A stretch of DNA of 64,000 bases from Pseudomonadota bacterium (GTDB lineage Bacteria; Pseudomonadota; Alphaproteobacteria; Micropepsales; Micropepsaceae). The position numbers and the translations under genes were made by a program. The stretch spans positions 186,001 to 250,000 of the forward strand of contig JAFEEQ010000003.1 in the NCBI GenBank assembly GCA_018241025.1, written 5' to 3'. Below the pieces are notes generated by a model. It saw only the letters and a program-made list of their open reading frames with translations, ran no database searches and had not been told where the DNA came from. Below are positions 27,431 to 40,478 of this stretch, piece by piece (the stretch's first letter is position 1; each line of letters opens with the position of its first letter).

Positions 27431-30400
27431 ATGCACAAGCAGTGGAATTTCTTCATCGATCGCGGCGGCACCTTCACCGATGTGGTGGCGGAGGCGCCGG
27501 ATGGCACGCTGTCGACGCTGAAATTGCTGTCCGACAGCCCGCGCTATGACGACGCAGCGCTGGAAGGAATTCGCCGCGCGACCGGACTTGCGAGCGGTGC
27601 CGGCATTCCGCCGGGCCTCGTGCATGAAGTGCGCATGGGCACGACAGTGGCGACCAATGCGCTGCTGACGCGGCGCGGCGAACGCACCGTGCTGGTGACG
27701 ACGCGCGGGTTCCGCGACCAGCTGCGCATCGGCTACCAGAACCGGCCGAAGCTGTTCGCGCTGAAGATCGAACTGCCCGATATGCTCTATGGCCACGTGA
27801 TCGAGGCCGGCGAGCGGATGGATGCGAAGGGCGGCACGCTCGTGCCGCTGGACGAGGCGGCGCTGGCGCGCGATCTCGCCACGGCGCGGGCGGAGGGGTT
27901 CACCGCCTGTGCCATCGTGTTCCTGCACGGCTTCGCGTTTCCGGCGCATGAGAAGCGCGCGGCGGAGATCGCGCGCACTGCCGGGTTCGAACAGGTAAGC
28001 GCGAGTCACGAGACCGTGCCGCTGATCAAGTTCGTGTCGCGCGGCGACACCACGGTGGCCGATGCCTATCTCTCGCCGGTGCTTGGGCGCTATACGCGAC
28101 GGATCGCCGGCGCGCTCGCGGGCACGCGGCTTTCCTTCATGACCTCGAATGGCGGATTGGCGGCGCCCGAGTTCTTCCGCGGCAAGGATGCGATCGTCTC
28201 GGGGCCCGCGGGCGGCGTCGTCGGCATGGCGGAGACGGCGCGCACCGCCGGCTTCGACAAGGCCATCGGCTTCGACATGGGCGGCACCTCGACCGACGTG
28301 GCGCGTTTCGACGGCGAATATGAGCGGGTCTACGAGACCGAGATCGCGGGCGTCCGGCTGCGCACGCCGATGCTGGCGATCCATACCGTGGCGGCCGGCG
28401 GCGGATCGATCCTCTCCTTCGACGGCGCGCGCTTCCGCGCCGGACCGGATTCGGCGGGCGCCAATCCGGGTCCGATGAGCTATCGCAATGGCGGGCCGCT
28501 GACGGTGACGGACGCCAATGTGATGGTGGGCAAGCTGCGCGGCGAGTACTTCCCGAAAATATTCGGCGTGGCGGGCGATCAGGCGCTGGACGAAGACGCC
28601 GTGCGCGCCGCCTTCGCGGAGCTTGGCGCGCGCGCGGGAATGAGCGCCGAAGCGGTGGCCGACGGATTCATCCGCATCGCGGTCGAGAACATGGCCAATG
28701 CGATCAAGCGCATCTCGGTCGCCAAGGGATACGACGCGCGCGACTATGCCCTCGCCTGCTTCGGCGGCGCGGGCGGGCAGCATGCCTGCCTCGTCGCCGA
28801 CGCGCTCGGCATGACGACGGTGTTCATCCATCAGTTTGCGAGCCTGCTTTCGGCCTATGGCATGAAACTGGCGGCGCTGCGCAGCGTGAAACAGCGCGCG
28901 GTCGGCAAGCCGCTCGCCGGGTCGGAGAAGGCGCTGGCGGCGGCGGTGAGCACGCTGACGCGCGCAGCCGAGACGGAGCTGATCGCGCAGGGCGCGGACC
29001 TGATCGCGAGCGCGGTGCGGGTGCATGTGCGCTATGAGGGCAGCGATACGAGTCTGGCGGTGATGCTGGATGCGCCGGCGGCGATGGCGGAGGCGTTTGC
29101 CGAGGCGCATGCACGGCAGTTCGGATTCGGGTTCGAGGGACGGGCGCTGATCGTGGAGTCGGTGGAGGTGGAGGCGCGGAGTGCGTCGAAAGTTGCAGGG
29201 AGCGCACGGGAGCACACCCTCACCCTGCCCTCTCCCCTGCTTCGCGGGGACGAGGGAATTTCGAAGTTCTTCAGCCAAGGGACGTGGCACGATGCGGCCG
29301 TGATGGAGGCGGCGGCGCTGTCAGAAATCAAGGGCCCTGCGCTGATCGTCGAGCCGCATCAAACCATCGTGGTCGAGCCTGGCTGGAGCGCGGTGCGCAA
29401 CGCGCATGGCATCGTGCTGACGCGGCAGGGCGCGGCGCAGCGTGCGCTGGGATCGATCGAGGCCGATCCGGTGGCGCTGGAAGTCTTCGCCAATCTGTTC
29501 ATGGGGATCGCGGAGGAGATGGGCGCGGTGCTGCAGAACACCGCGACGAGCGTGAACATCAAGGAGCGGCTCGATTTCTCCTGCGCCGTGTTCGATGCCG
29601 AGGGCGGGCTGGTGGCGAATGCACCGCATATGCCGGTGCATCTGGGCTCGATGGGCGATTGCGTGACCGCCGTGATGGCGAAGCATCCCGAGATGCGTGC
29701 CGGCGACGTGTTCGTGACCAATGCCCCTTACGACGGCGGAACGCATCTGCCCGACGTGACGGTGGTGATGCCGGTCTTCGTCGATGGCGTGCGTGCGTTC
29801 TTCGTCGCCGCGCGCGGGCATCATGCCGACATTGGCGGGATCACGCCGGGGTCGATGCCGCCCTTCTCGAAGGATATCGCCGAGGAAGGCGCGCTGTTCG
29901 ACGGCGTCCGCATGGTACAGGACGGGCGCTTCGACGAAGCGGCGGTGCGCGCTGTGCTCGGTGCGGGGACATGGCCGGCGCGCAATCCGGACCAGAACCT
30001 TGCCGATCTGCGGGCACAAGCGGCGGCCTGTGCGAAGGGTGCAGAGGGTCTGCGCCATGCCTGTGCGGTGCATGGACGCGATGTCGTTGCGGCCTATATG
30101 CGGCATGTGCAGGACAATGCCGAAGAGTCGGTGCGCCAGGTGATCGGGCGGCTGTCCGACGGATCGTTCGAGATGGCGATGGATTCCGGCGCCGCGATCC
30201 GCGTGGCGGTGACGGTGGACCGCGCTTCGCGTTCGGCGAAAATCGATTTCGCGGGGACGAGTGCGCAGGCGGCGGACAATTTCAACGCGCCGGGATCGGT
30301 GACCAAGGCGGCGGTACTCTATGTCTTCCGCTGCCTGGTCGACAGCGAGATTCCGATGAATGCGGGATGTCTGAAGCCGCTCGAGATCGTGGTGCCGGAG

Positions 30401-30985
30401 GGCTGCTTCCTGCGCCCGAAGCCGCCAGGCGCGGTGGCGGCGGGCAATGTCGAGACCTCGCAGGCGGTGGTCGATGCGCTGTTTGGAGCGTTGGGCGTGC
30501 TCGCGGCGTCGCAGGGAACGATGAACAATCTCACCTTCGGCAATGCGCGGCACCAGTATTACGAGACGATCTGCGGCGGGGCCGGCGCGGGCGCGGATTT
30601 CGACGGCACCTCGGCGGTGCATACGCATATGACGAACTCGCGGCTGACCGATCCGGAAATTCTGGAGACGCGGTTTCCGGTGCGGGTGGAGGAGTTCCGC
30701 GTTCGCACGGGCTCCGGCGGCACGGGCGCACACAAGGGCGGCGACGGTGCGGTGCGGCGGATCCGCTTTCTCGAAGACATGACGGCGGCGATACTCTCGA
30801 CACGGCGCGTGACCGAGCCGTTCGGCCTGGCAGGCGGTGCGGCGGGCGCGAAGGGCCGCAACACGGTGCTGCGCAAGGACGGAACCGAGGTTGCGCTCAA
30901 GGGTTGCGATGAGGTCGACATCGCTGCGGGCGAAGCGATCACGATCGAAACGCCGGGCGGCGGCGGATTTGGAGGAAAATCATGA
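27431..30985 (+). CDS. 5-oxoprolinase / hydantoinase A-B fusion (ATP-hydrolysing)
   Basis: The 1184-residue protein combines HyuA (about 1-650) and HyuB (about 675-1175) domains, the layout of ATP-dependent 5-oxoprolinases that open 5-oxoproline to glutamate. [15 protein letters not shown] starts the ATPase fold, [11 protein letters not shown] and GGAGGQHA are further ATP-binding segments, and the B half has [26 protein letters not shown] and [16 protein letters not shown] hydantoin substrate cannot be excluded. An embedded repeat (29216-29256) adds a foreign segment in the linker. Its stop overlaps the next ATG by 4 bp. Confidence 0.85.
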   Translation: MHKQWNFFIDRGGTFTDVVAEAPDGTLSTLKLLSDSPRYDDAALEGIRRATGLASGAGIPPGLVHEVRMGTTVATNALLTRRGERTVLVTTRGFRDQLRIGYQNRPKLFALKIELPDMLYGHVIEAGERMDAKGGTLVPLDEAALARDLATARAEGFTACAIVFLHGFAFPAHEKRAAEIARTAGFEQVSASHETVPLIKFVSRGDTTVADAYLSPVLGRYTRRIAGALAGTRLSFMTSNGGLAAPEFFRGKDAIVSGPAGGVVGMAETARTAGFDKAIGFDMGGTSTDVARFDGEYERVYETEIAGVRLRTPMLAIHTVAAGGGSILSFDGARFRAGPDSAGANPGPMSYRNGGPLTVTDANVMVGKLRGEYFPKIFGVAGDQALDEDAVRAAFAELGARAGMSAEAVADGFIRIAVENMANAIKRISVAKGYDARDYALACFGGAGGQHACLVADALGMTTVFIHQFASLLSAYGMKLAALRSVKQRAVGKPLAGSEKALAAAVSTLTRAAETELIAQGADLIASAVRVHVRYEGSDTSLAVMLDAPAAMAEAFAEAHARQFGFGFEGRALIVESVEVEARSASKVAGSAREHTLTLPSPLLRGDEGISKFFSQGTWHDAAVMEAAALSEIKGPALIVEPHQTIVVEPGWSAVRNAHGIVLTRQGAAQRALGSIEADPVALEVFANLFMGIAEEMGAVLQNTATSVNIKERLDFSCAVFDAEGGLVANAPHMPVHLGSMGDCVTAVMAKHPEMRAGDVFVTNAPYDGGTHLPDVTVVMPVFVDGVRAFFVAARGHHADIGGITPGSMPPFSKDIAEEGALFDGVRMVQDGRFDEAAVRAVLGAGTWPARNPDQNLADLRAQAAACAKGAEGLRHACAVHGRDVVAAYMRHVQDNAEESVRQVIGRLSDGSFEMAMDSGAAIRVAVTVDRASRSAKIDFAGTSAQAADNFNAPGSVTKAAVLYVFRCLVDSEIPMNAGCLKPLEIVVPEGCFLRPKPPGAVAAGNVETSQAVVDALFGALGVLAASQGTMNNLTFGNARHQYYETICGGAGAGADFDGTSAVHTHMTNSRLTDPEILETRFPVRVEEFRVRTGSGGTGAHKGGDGAVRRIRFLEDMTAAILSTRRVTEPFGLAGGAAGAKGRNTVLRKDGTEVALKGCDEVDIAAGEAITIETPGGGGFGGKS
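29216..29256. repeat. Dispersed hairpin repeat embedded in frame in the 5-oxoprolinase gene
   Basis: The segment starts with a CACCCTCACCCTGCCCTC run and forms a hairpin (CCCTC/GAGGG outer, TCCCC/GGGGA inner) at 29228-29256. It encodes [15 protein letters not shown], a peptide typical of intergenic repeats read through in frame. No other copy was found in this window. Confidence 0.6.
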
Positions 30986-31662
30986 CGACCGTTCTCGTTA
31001 CCGGCGCCAATCGCGGCATCGGGCTGGAATTCGTGAAGCAATACGCGGCCGACGGCGCGGAGGTTATCGCCTGTTGCCGTGAGCCAGATGCCGCGAAAGA
31101 GCTGAAGGCCGTGAAGGGTAATGTCCGTGTCGTGGCGCTCGACGTGACCGCGCCGGCGTCGGTCGAGGCGCTCCAGCGGACGCTGGACGGCGTGGCGATC
31201 GACATCGTCATCAACAATGCCGGGGTCGGCGGGCCGCGCGAACGCACGACCGGGATCATTCCGTTCGAGGCCTGGCTGAAAGTGTTCGCGGTCAACAGCG
31301 TGGCGCCGGTGCTCGTCGCGTCGGCACTGCGCGACAACCTGCTGAAGGGAACGCAGAAGAAGCTGGTGACGATCACGAGCCAGCTCGGCTCCGTCGCCAA
31401 TCACGGCGGCGGCGCCTATCCCTATCATGCCTCGAAGGCGGCGGTGAATTCCTTCATGCGCGGGCTTTCGAAGGAATGGGCGCGCGACGGCATCGCCGTC
31501 GGCATCTTCCATCCCGGCTGGGTGAAGACCGACATGGGCGGACAGAGTGCGCCGGTCACGCCGGAACAATCGGTGCGCGGATTGCGCGCGCGCATAGCGG
31601 AACTGTCGCTCGCAAACACCGGCTCGTTTTGGGATTTTCAGGGCAAGGAAATTGCCTGGTAG
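30982..31662 (+). CDS. Short-chain dehydrogenase/reductase
   Basis: The 226-residue product is a classical SDR. The nucleotide-binding motif is VTGANRGIGLEF (6-17), NNAG is present (near 80), the catalytic Ser is in TSQLGS, and the Tyr and Lys are in YHASK. VFHPGW-like FHPGWVKTDMGG follows. The short C terminus fits a carbonyl or C-factor-like SDR. The substrate is unknown. The ATG overlaps the 5-oxoprolinase stop (ATGA), so the two are translationally coupled. Confidence 0.88.
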   Translation: MTTVLVTGANRGIGLEFVKQYAADGAEVIACCREPDAAKELKAVKGNVRVVALDVTAPASVEALQRTLDGVAIDIVINNAGVGGPRERTTGIIPFEAWLKVFAVNSVAPVLVASALRDNLLKGTQKKLVTITSQLGSVANHGGGAYPYHASKAAVNSFMRGLSKEWARDGIAVGIFHPGWVKTDMGGQSAPVTPEQSVRGLRARIAELSLANTGSFWDFQGKEIAW

Positions 31663-31806
31663 CGATGCTGCGTTTGCTCACCACCCATAGAAAAAATATT
31701 TTCTGTCGTTTTCTCCAGCAGATTCAAAGAAGCCCGATTCGGGACGTTTGACGATTGCGCGACGGTCCTGCGATGCTTCACACGCATCCAGGACTGGAGG
31801 GCTTCC

Positions 31807-31884
31807 ATGGTCCGCGAGTTGCAGATCTTCACGGTCGGACTTGTGTTTTTTTTTCTGGGGGCGATCGTCGCGGGCGTGTTCTGA
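31807..31884 (+). CDS. 25-residue single-pass membrane microprotein
   Basis: An ATG with a strong ribosome site (GGAGGG five bases before it) opens a 25-codon frame: MVRELQIFTVGLVFFFLGAI, then VAGVF and TGA. The first six residues are polar and the rest form one hydrophobic helix. The three Phe codons lie in a run of nine T bases. A rho-independent terminator follows 26 bp later, so this looks like an independent small gene. The function is unknown. Confidence 0.6.
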   Translation: MVRELQIFTVGLVFFFLGAIVAGVF

Positions 31885-31910
31885 CGCTTCACGACGGGAA
31901 ACGAGTTCAG

Positions 31911-31940
31911 GCCGCGGCGGGGGCGCCGCGGCTTTTTCTT
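31911..31940 (+). terminator. Rho-independent terminator of the microprotein gene
   Basis: GCCGCGGCG (31911-31919) and CGCCGCGGC (31924-31932) form a perfect 9-bp stem with a GGGG loop, followed by TTTTTCTT on the plus strand. The minus side has no T-run. Confidence 0.88.
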
Positions 31941-31966
31941 ATTTAGGCTGGAAACGCGGCTGATGT

Positions 31967-32902
31967 TCAGTGCGCGTCCGCGGCAGTGATGTAGAGCTTG
32001 TGTTCGCGATACGCGACGTAGAGATGCAGCTTGCGCAACACATTCGCGCCGATGATGGCCGTCCTCGGCATCTTGCTTTCGGAATCCGGCACCAGCAGGA
32101 TGTCCGGATTGTTCACCGCAACGCCGCCGAACGCCATGGACTTGAAACGATAACGGTAGATATGCGTGTCGGGCTCGTTCCGAACGATCTCGAGGTTGGG
32201 CGACGAAAGATCAAAATCGAAAAGACGCTCCGCCAGTTCGAGGCTCATGAACGAGGTTGCCGATCCGGTGTCGAGCGATGCGGTGAAATCCACGCCATCC
32301 GTCAACAGCTTGACGTCGATATGGGCCTTGCCCTCGAAGGTGAAAGGCAGAACGGCGTAGTCGGTGGCCCAGTACACGACGTTTCCTGGACAGTGATGCT
32401 GTGAGTAGAGATTGAACCGCGAACCGGCAAAGTCGAATTCGGCATCGTAGGCGCCGATGATATCAGGCGCGAGCGTTCCACCCAATTTGATCTCGGGAGC
32501 GCGGTTCGGCATGACGACCAGCAGCATTTCGTCGGCCTTCATGCCGCCAAGAGCGACATTCGGCGCGCGCACGAAGCTCTTGAGCTTCGCGCCGCCAAAC
32601 ATCTCGAAATACATCTGGTGCGCTATAGGCGTCTTGTGCAGCCCGAGCGATGCCACGCTGTCCTCTGTCAGCGCCGATATCACGCCACCGGTATCGATCA
32701 GCATGTCGACCGTGCTGCCATCGATTTGCATCGGAACGAATGGTCTTCCCGTCGGGTCCATTTCCATCTGCACCGACGCAAGCCGCGTGATGGTGCAGGC
32801 TTCGTCGGCATGCGCCGACAGGACGAAGCCGCCGGAAAGCAAGATTCCGAACGCGCATATTCTAACGACATTCAGCAAGGCGGTCCCCCGATCAATGCGC
32901 AT
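31967..32902 (-). CDS. Secreted retropepsin-like aspartyl protease, paralogue 3 of 3
   Basis: The 311-residue product has an N-terminal signal segment (about 8-32), then two protease-like halves, each with an aspartyl motif: LIDTGGV (first lobe) and SLDTGSATS (second lobe). This two-DTG layout is like a bilobal pepsin made in one chain. Two conserved cysteines follow the signal (ACTITR) and lie near HHCPGNVVYW, which could form a disulfide. The start at 32902 overlaps the upstream paralogue by 11 bp. Its proteolytic activity is inferred. Confidence 0.72.
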   Translation of the reverse strand: MRIDRGTALLNVVRICAFGILLSGGFVLSAHADEACTITRLASVQMEMDPTGRPFVPMQIDGSTVDMLIDTGGVISALTEDSVASLGLHKTPIAHQMYFEMFGGAKLKSFVRAPNVALGGMKADEMLLVVMPNRAPEIKLGGTLAPDIIGAYDAEFDFAGSRFNLYSQHHCPGNVVYWATDYAVLPFTFEGKAHIDVKLLTDGVDFTASLDTGSATSFMSLELAERLFDFDLSSPNLEIVRNEPDTHIYRYRFKSMAFGGVAVNNPDILLVPDSESKMPRTAIIGANVLRKLHLYVAYREHKLYITAADAH

Positions 32903-33791
32903 CGGCGGGCGTGACGTAGAGCTTGTGCTCGCGATAGGCGATATAAAGGTGGAGGTGGTGCAGGATGCTGACGCCCAGGATTAAGCTGTGCATGTGCGAA
33001 TCCCGGTCCGGTACGAGTTCGATGTCCGGATTGTTCACCGTCACGCCGCCAAACGTCATGGTTTTGAATCCGTATCTGTAGCGACGGAATCCGGCGCCCG
33101 TCGGAAGCGTCGTCAGGCCGGGTGACGCGGAATCGAAATCGAACATGTCCTCTGCCATTTCGAGGCTCATGATCGAGTGGGTCGAGCCGCTGTCGAGAAT
33201 GGCGCTCTGAACCTTGCCGTCGAGCGTGACCTCGAGCCGGATATGCTTGTCCCTGTCGAAGGTGAAGGGAACGATGGCGTAATCCGTCGCCCAATAGACG
33301 ACCTTCCCCGGGCAATGATCCTGGGTATAGAGCTTGAAGGTCGACGCGCCGAAATCGAAATCGACGTCGTAGGATCGCAGGATATCGGGCGCGAGCGTAC
33401 CTTCGATTTCGTCGGAAAGGCCGCTGCCGGGAAGTACGAGGAAGTCCAACTGCGACGCTTTGAGGCCGCCGAACTCGATGTCATGGGCGACGACGTAGTT
33501 GGTGATGCGGGTGCCGCCGAACTCCATGAAATAGCCATCCTGAATCGATTGTTGATACAGAGAGAGCGTCTTGACCGTCTTTTCCGAGAGCATCGACACA
33601 ACACCGGCGGTATCGACCAGAAGGTTGACTGTGTGGCCGGAAATCTGCATCGGGACCTGCACACCCCTGTCGCTATCGGGCCGCATCTGAATTGCAGCAA
33701 TGCGCGTAACCGTGCAGACGTCTTCGGCACGTGCGAGAGCAGCGAGGCCGATCACCGTTGCAAATGTGAAAACGAAAGCAGCCTTTGCCAT
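32892..33791 (-). CDS. Secreted retropepsin-like aspartyl protease paralogue 2, degenerate first motif
   Basis: The 299-residue product shares the architecture of its neighbours: signal peptide (1-22), DVCTVTR start of the mature part, APDIL in the first half and DHCPGKVVYWATDYAIVPFTF in the middle. The first active-site motif reads LVDTAGV, with Ala in place of the third Gly, and the second reads ILDSGSTHS. DSG is accepted in pepsins, but DTA is unusual. This copy may be weakened or inactive. It lies 12 bp after paralogue 1 and overlaps paralogue 3. Confidence 0.7.
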   Translation of the reverse strand: MAKAAFVFTFATVIGLAALARAEDVCTVTRIAAIQMRPDSDRGVQVPMQISGHTVNLLVDTAGVVSMLSEKTVKTLSLYQQSIQDGYFMEFGGTRITNYVVAHDIEFGGLKASQLDFLVLPGSGLSDEIEGTLAPDILRSYDVDFDFGASTFKLYTQDHCPGKVVYWATDYAIVPFTFDRDKHIRLEVTLDGKVQSAILDSGSTHSIMSLEMAEDMFDFDSASPGLTTLPTGAGFRRYRYGFKTMTFGGVTVNNPDIELVPDRDSHMHSLILGVSILHHLHLYIAYREHKLYVTPADAH

Positions 33792-33803
33792 AATTTTTTT
33801 GCC

Positions 33804-34703
33804 TCAATGCGCATCGGCCGATGAGACGTAGAGTTTGTGTTCGCGGTAGGCGATGTAGAGATGGAGTTTGCGCAGGACGCTCATGCCCAGGATCGTGCCA
33901 CGCATGTGGGAGTCGTTGTCCGGAATGAGGTCGATGTCCGGGTTGCTCACGATCACGCCGCCGAAGGTCATCGTCTTGAGCGGATATTTGTAGCGGCGGT
34001 AGTCGGCGGCCGCTTGCAAGGTCTTGAGATCGGGGGATGCGGTATCGAAGCCAAAGAGGCTCTCGGCGAGTTCGAGGCTCATGCTCGACAGCGTCGAGCC
34101 GGTGTCGAGGTCGGCATGAACAAGCTTGCCGTCGACGGTGACTTCGAGGCGGATATGGCCGTATTCGTCGAGCGTGAACGGGATGACGGAATAGCCCGTC
34201 GTCCAGTAGACGACCTTGCCTTCGCAATGGTCCTGCGAGAACAGCTTGAAGGTCGAGTTGCCGAAATCGAAATCGACGTCATAGGCGCGCAGGATGTCGG
34301 GCGCGAGCGTGCCGCCGACGTCCTTCTCGAGATAGCCATCGGGCATGACGAGGAAATTGAAGCTCGAGGCCTTCAGCCCGCCCAGTTCGATGTCATGGGC
34401 GACGACGAAGCGGTCGATGCGCTTGCCACCAAACATCCGAAAGGAAATCGAGGTATTGAACAACTGCTTCTTGAGGCCAAAATCGGCGACCGCTGCTTCG
34501 GTCAACATCGAGTATACGCCGCCGGTGTCGACCAGGAGGTTCACCGGTTTGCCGGCGATCTGCATTGGAATGTCGACGCCGTTCGCAGCGTCCAGAGCCA
34601 TCGGGATCGACGTAATCCGGTTGACGGTGCAAACCTCTTCGGCGCGGGCGGGCAAGGCGAGCAGGAGCAGTACGCTCAGCGCGAGCGTCAGCGTTTTCGG
34701 CAT
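33804..34703 (-). CDS. Secreted retropepsin-like aspartyl protease, paralogue 1 of 3
   Basis: The 299-residue product has a signal peptide (MPKTLTLALSVLLLLALPARA), motifs LVDTGGV at 59-61 and LDTGSTLS at 200-202, and GTLAPDIL and CEGKVVYWTTGYSVIPFTL shared with the two paralogues. The ATG at 34703 has CCGGGGGGACGG upstream; a TTG at 34730 is a weaker alternative. It is the first gene of a three-gene operon read leftward. Sequence similarity of the copies and their tight spacing show tandem duplication. Confidence 0.75.
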   Translation of the reverse strand: MPKTLTLALSVLLLLALPARAEEVCTVNRITSIPMALDAANGVDIPMQIAGKPVNLLVDTGGVYSMLTEAAVADFGLKKQLFNTSISFRMFGGKRIDRFVVAHDIELGGLKASSFNFLVMPDGYLEKDVGGTLAPDILRAYDVDFDFGNSTFKLFSQDHCEGKVVYWTTGYSVIPFTLDEYGHIRLEVTVDGKLVHADLDTGSTLSSMSLELAESLFGFDTASPDLKTLQAAADYRRYKYPLKTMTFGGVIVSNPDIDLIPDNDSHMRGTILGMSVLRKLHLYIAYREHKLYVSSADAH

Positions 34704-34835
34704 GCGAGTCCGTCCCCCCGGGGGATGCAAACACGCGTAAAACGCACGCGGTCCGGAGGCGTACCGCGAACAGCGGGGCCTTCCGGATCGATCGATATTC
34801 GCGCAATTCGCGGGACGCGAAAAGCGATTTGTGGG

Positions 34836-38539
<3,704 letters not shown>

Positions 38540-38543
<4 letters not shown>

Positions 38544-39424
38544 GACAGGTCCTTCGGCTCCAAGCCCATGATCCGGCAGGCGGCATAGGACAGGTTGGCC
38601 TGGTTGAGCGTGTAGAAGTGGAACTGGTCGAAGCCGCGGGCGCGCAGCTCCTGCACCTGTTCGGCGAGAACGGCGGCGGCCACGATGCGGCGGGTCTCGA
38701 GGTCGTCGTCGAGGCCCTTATAGGCGCGCGCGAGCCATGCCGGAACGCTGGCGCCGGCCTTCGCCGACATGCGCTCGATGCCGCGGAAGCCGGTGGTCGG
38801 CATGATGCCCGGCACGACCGGAACAGAGATACCCGCGGCAACCGCCTTGTCGCGGAAGCGGCTGATGATGTCGCTGTCGAAGCAGAACTGACCGAGGGCG
38901 CGGGTGGCGCCGGCATCGACCTTCTTCTTCAGGAGATCGACGTCGTGATCGAGCGAGGGCGAGTCCGGATGCTTTTCGGGATAGAACGAGACCGAGATGT
39001 CGAACGGGGCGACGGCGCGAATGCCGGCGATCAGCTCCGGCGTGGAACGGAAGCCTTCGGCATGCGGACTGTAGGGTCCCTGCATGTCGGGCATGTCGCC
39101 GCGCAAGGCGACGATGTGGCGGATGCCGGCATCCCAATAGCCGTGGAGGATCTCCTCGATCTCCGCCTTGGGATGGCCGACGCAGGTGAGATGGGCCGCA
39201 GGCTTCAGCGTCGTCTCGTCGACGATGCGCTTGACGGTGGCGTGGGTGCGCTCGCGGGTCGAACCGCCGGCGCCATAGGTCACCGAGACGAAGCTGGGCT
39301 GCAGCGGTTCGAGACGGCGGATCGCCTTCCACAGATTCTCTTCCGCTTCCTCGGTCTTCGGCGGCGAGAATTCGAAGGAGACGGTGAGCGGGCGGCGTTC
39401 GGAAACGAGCTCTCGGAGGCTCAT
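38540..39424 (-). CDS. metF: 5,10-methylenetetrahydrofolate reductase
   Basis: MetF reduces methylene- to methyl-tetrahydrofolate for MetH and uses FAD. The 294-residue product begins [23 protein letters not shown] and has [19 protein letters not shown] and VALRGDMPD in the TIM barrel, then FCFDSD and [16 protein letters not shown], all family features. The frame is open further upstream but the family begins at the ATG at 39424, which overlaps the regulator stop by 4 bp. The overlap with metH shows one transcript. Confidence 0.96.
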
Positions 39425-40383
39425 GCGGCTTCTGCTTTCGCGTTGGTGGCCGACTTGGCGAGCCAGAGCTTGACGGTGAGCTTGTCGGGGCCGGCGGCGA
39501 TGGCTTCGCTGGCGAGCGGCTTCAGGCGCGCGGCGGTGAACCAGCCCTGCACTTCGCGATCGGAGAAGCCGAGACGGCGATGGGCATAGTCGGTGCGCAG
39601 GAATTCCATCTCGTGGGGCGCGAAGTCGGCGATGAGCAAACGGCCGCCGGCGCGCATCACGCGCGCGGCTTCGAGCACGGCAGCGCCGGGGTCGTCGAGA
39701 TAGTGCAGGACCTGGTGGAACAGCACGGCGTCGAAACCTTGCAGCGCCGACCCGTTCGGGAATGGCAGGCGGAAGGTGTCGCCGAGACGGACCTGGGCGT
39801 GATGGATGCCGGCACGCGCGAGGCGGTCGCGCGCGATGGCGAGCATCTCGGGCGAGACGTCGACGCCGACGGCGCGTTTCACATGGGGCGCGAGCAATTC
39901 GAGCATGCTGCCGGTCCCGGTGCCGGCATCGAGCAGCGAATCCATCGGATGCTGCGCGATATGGCGGACGATGGCGGCCTCGACATCCTTGTCGGGCGCA
40001 TGGAGGGCGCGGATGCGCTCCCACTCGGCGGCGTTGGCCTTGAAGAAGGCCGCAGCCTCGGCAGCGCGCGCTTCGCGCACGGCGGTGAGACGCTTGGAAT
40101 CCGTGCCGAGCTCATCCGGCGTCGCGATGGACGCGATGGCGGCGCCGAGCTCTGCCCCCTGCCCCCGGTCGGCGGCGCGGTAGAACACCCAGCTGCCTTC
40201 CTTGAAGCGCTCGATCAGATGGGCCTCGGTGAGGAGCTTCAGATGGCGCGAGACCCGCGGCTGGGACTGGCCGACGATCTCGACCAGCTCGCTGACCGTC
40301 AGCTCGGCCTGGCGCAGCAGCAGAAGCAGGCGCAGCCGGGTCGGATCGCCCGCGGCGCGCAGCATGGTGACAAGCGTTTCCAT
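39421..40383 (-). CDS. ArsR-family regulator fused to a SAM-dependent methyltransferase
   Basis: The 320-residue product has an N-terminal winged helix (about 1-85) with RAAGDPTRLRLLLLL and SQPRVSRHLKLLTEAHLIE, followed after about 60 residues by a class I methyltransferase with LLDAGTGTGSMLELL and VGVDVSPEMLAIARDR. This fusion is often found next to methionine-cycle genes and resembles the SahR group that senses S-adenosylhomocysteine. The ATG at 40383 has CCGGAG just upstream; the ATG at 40422 would put the operator inside the gene. It leads the metF-metH operon. The ligand and repressor role are inferred. Confidence 0.82.
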   Translation of the reverse strand: METLVTMLRAAGDPTRLRLLLLLRQAELTVSELVEIVGQSQPRVSRHLKLLTEAHLIERFKEGSWVFYRAADRGQGAELGAAIASIATPDELGTDSKRLTAVREARAAEAAAFFKANAAEWERIRALHAPDKDVEAAIVRHIAQHPMDSLLDAGTGTGSMLELLAPHVKRAVGVDVSPEMLAIARDRLARAGIHHAQVRLGDTFRLPFPNGSALQGFDAVLFHQVLHYLDDPGAAVLEAARVMRAGGRLLIADFAPHEMEFLRTDYAHRRLGFSDREVQGWFTAARLKPLASEAIAAGPDKLTVKLWLAKSATNAKAEAA

Positions 40384-40391
40384 CTCCGGAA

Positions 40392-40413
40392 CATATAAAC
40401 ATATCTTTATATG
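40392..40413. promoter_or_regulatory. AT-rich palindrome, candidate operator of the methionine operon
   Basis: Arms CATATAAA and TTTATATG, separated by 6 bp, form a 22-bp palindrome 8 bp upstream of the regulator ATG; CATAT-CTTT-ATATG is nested within it. An ArsR-type dimer is the natural ligand. The divergent mlaA gene lies 65 bp away and might share control. Confidence 0.6.
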
Positions 40414-40478
40414 GGAATGCAAACGGGGCGTGTTACGACCGTCACGAAGCCCATTATAGTGGCAAATCCGGGGGGACC

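Noticed and set aside
40384-40478. Possible SAM or cobalamin riboswitch before the methionine operon
   Set aside because: The leader is under 100 bp and already holds the palindrome; no riboswitch core was recognised.
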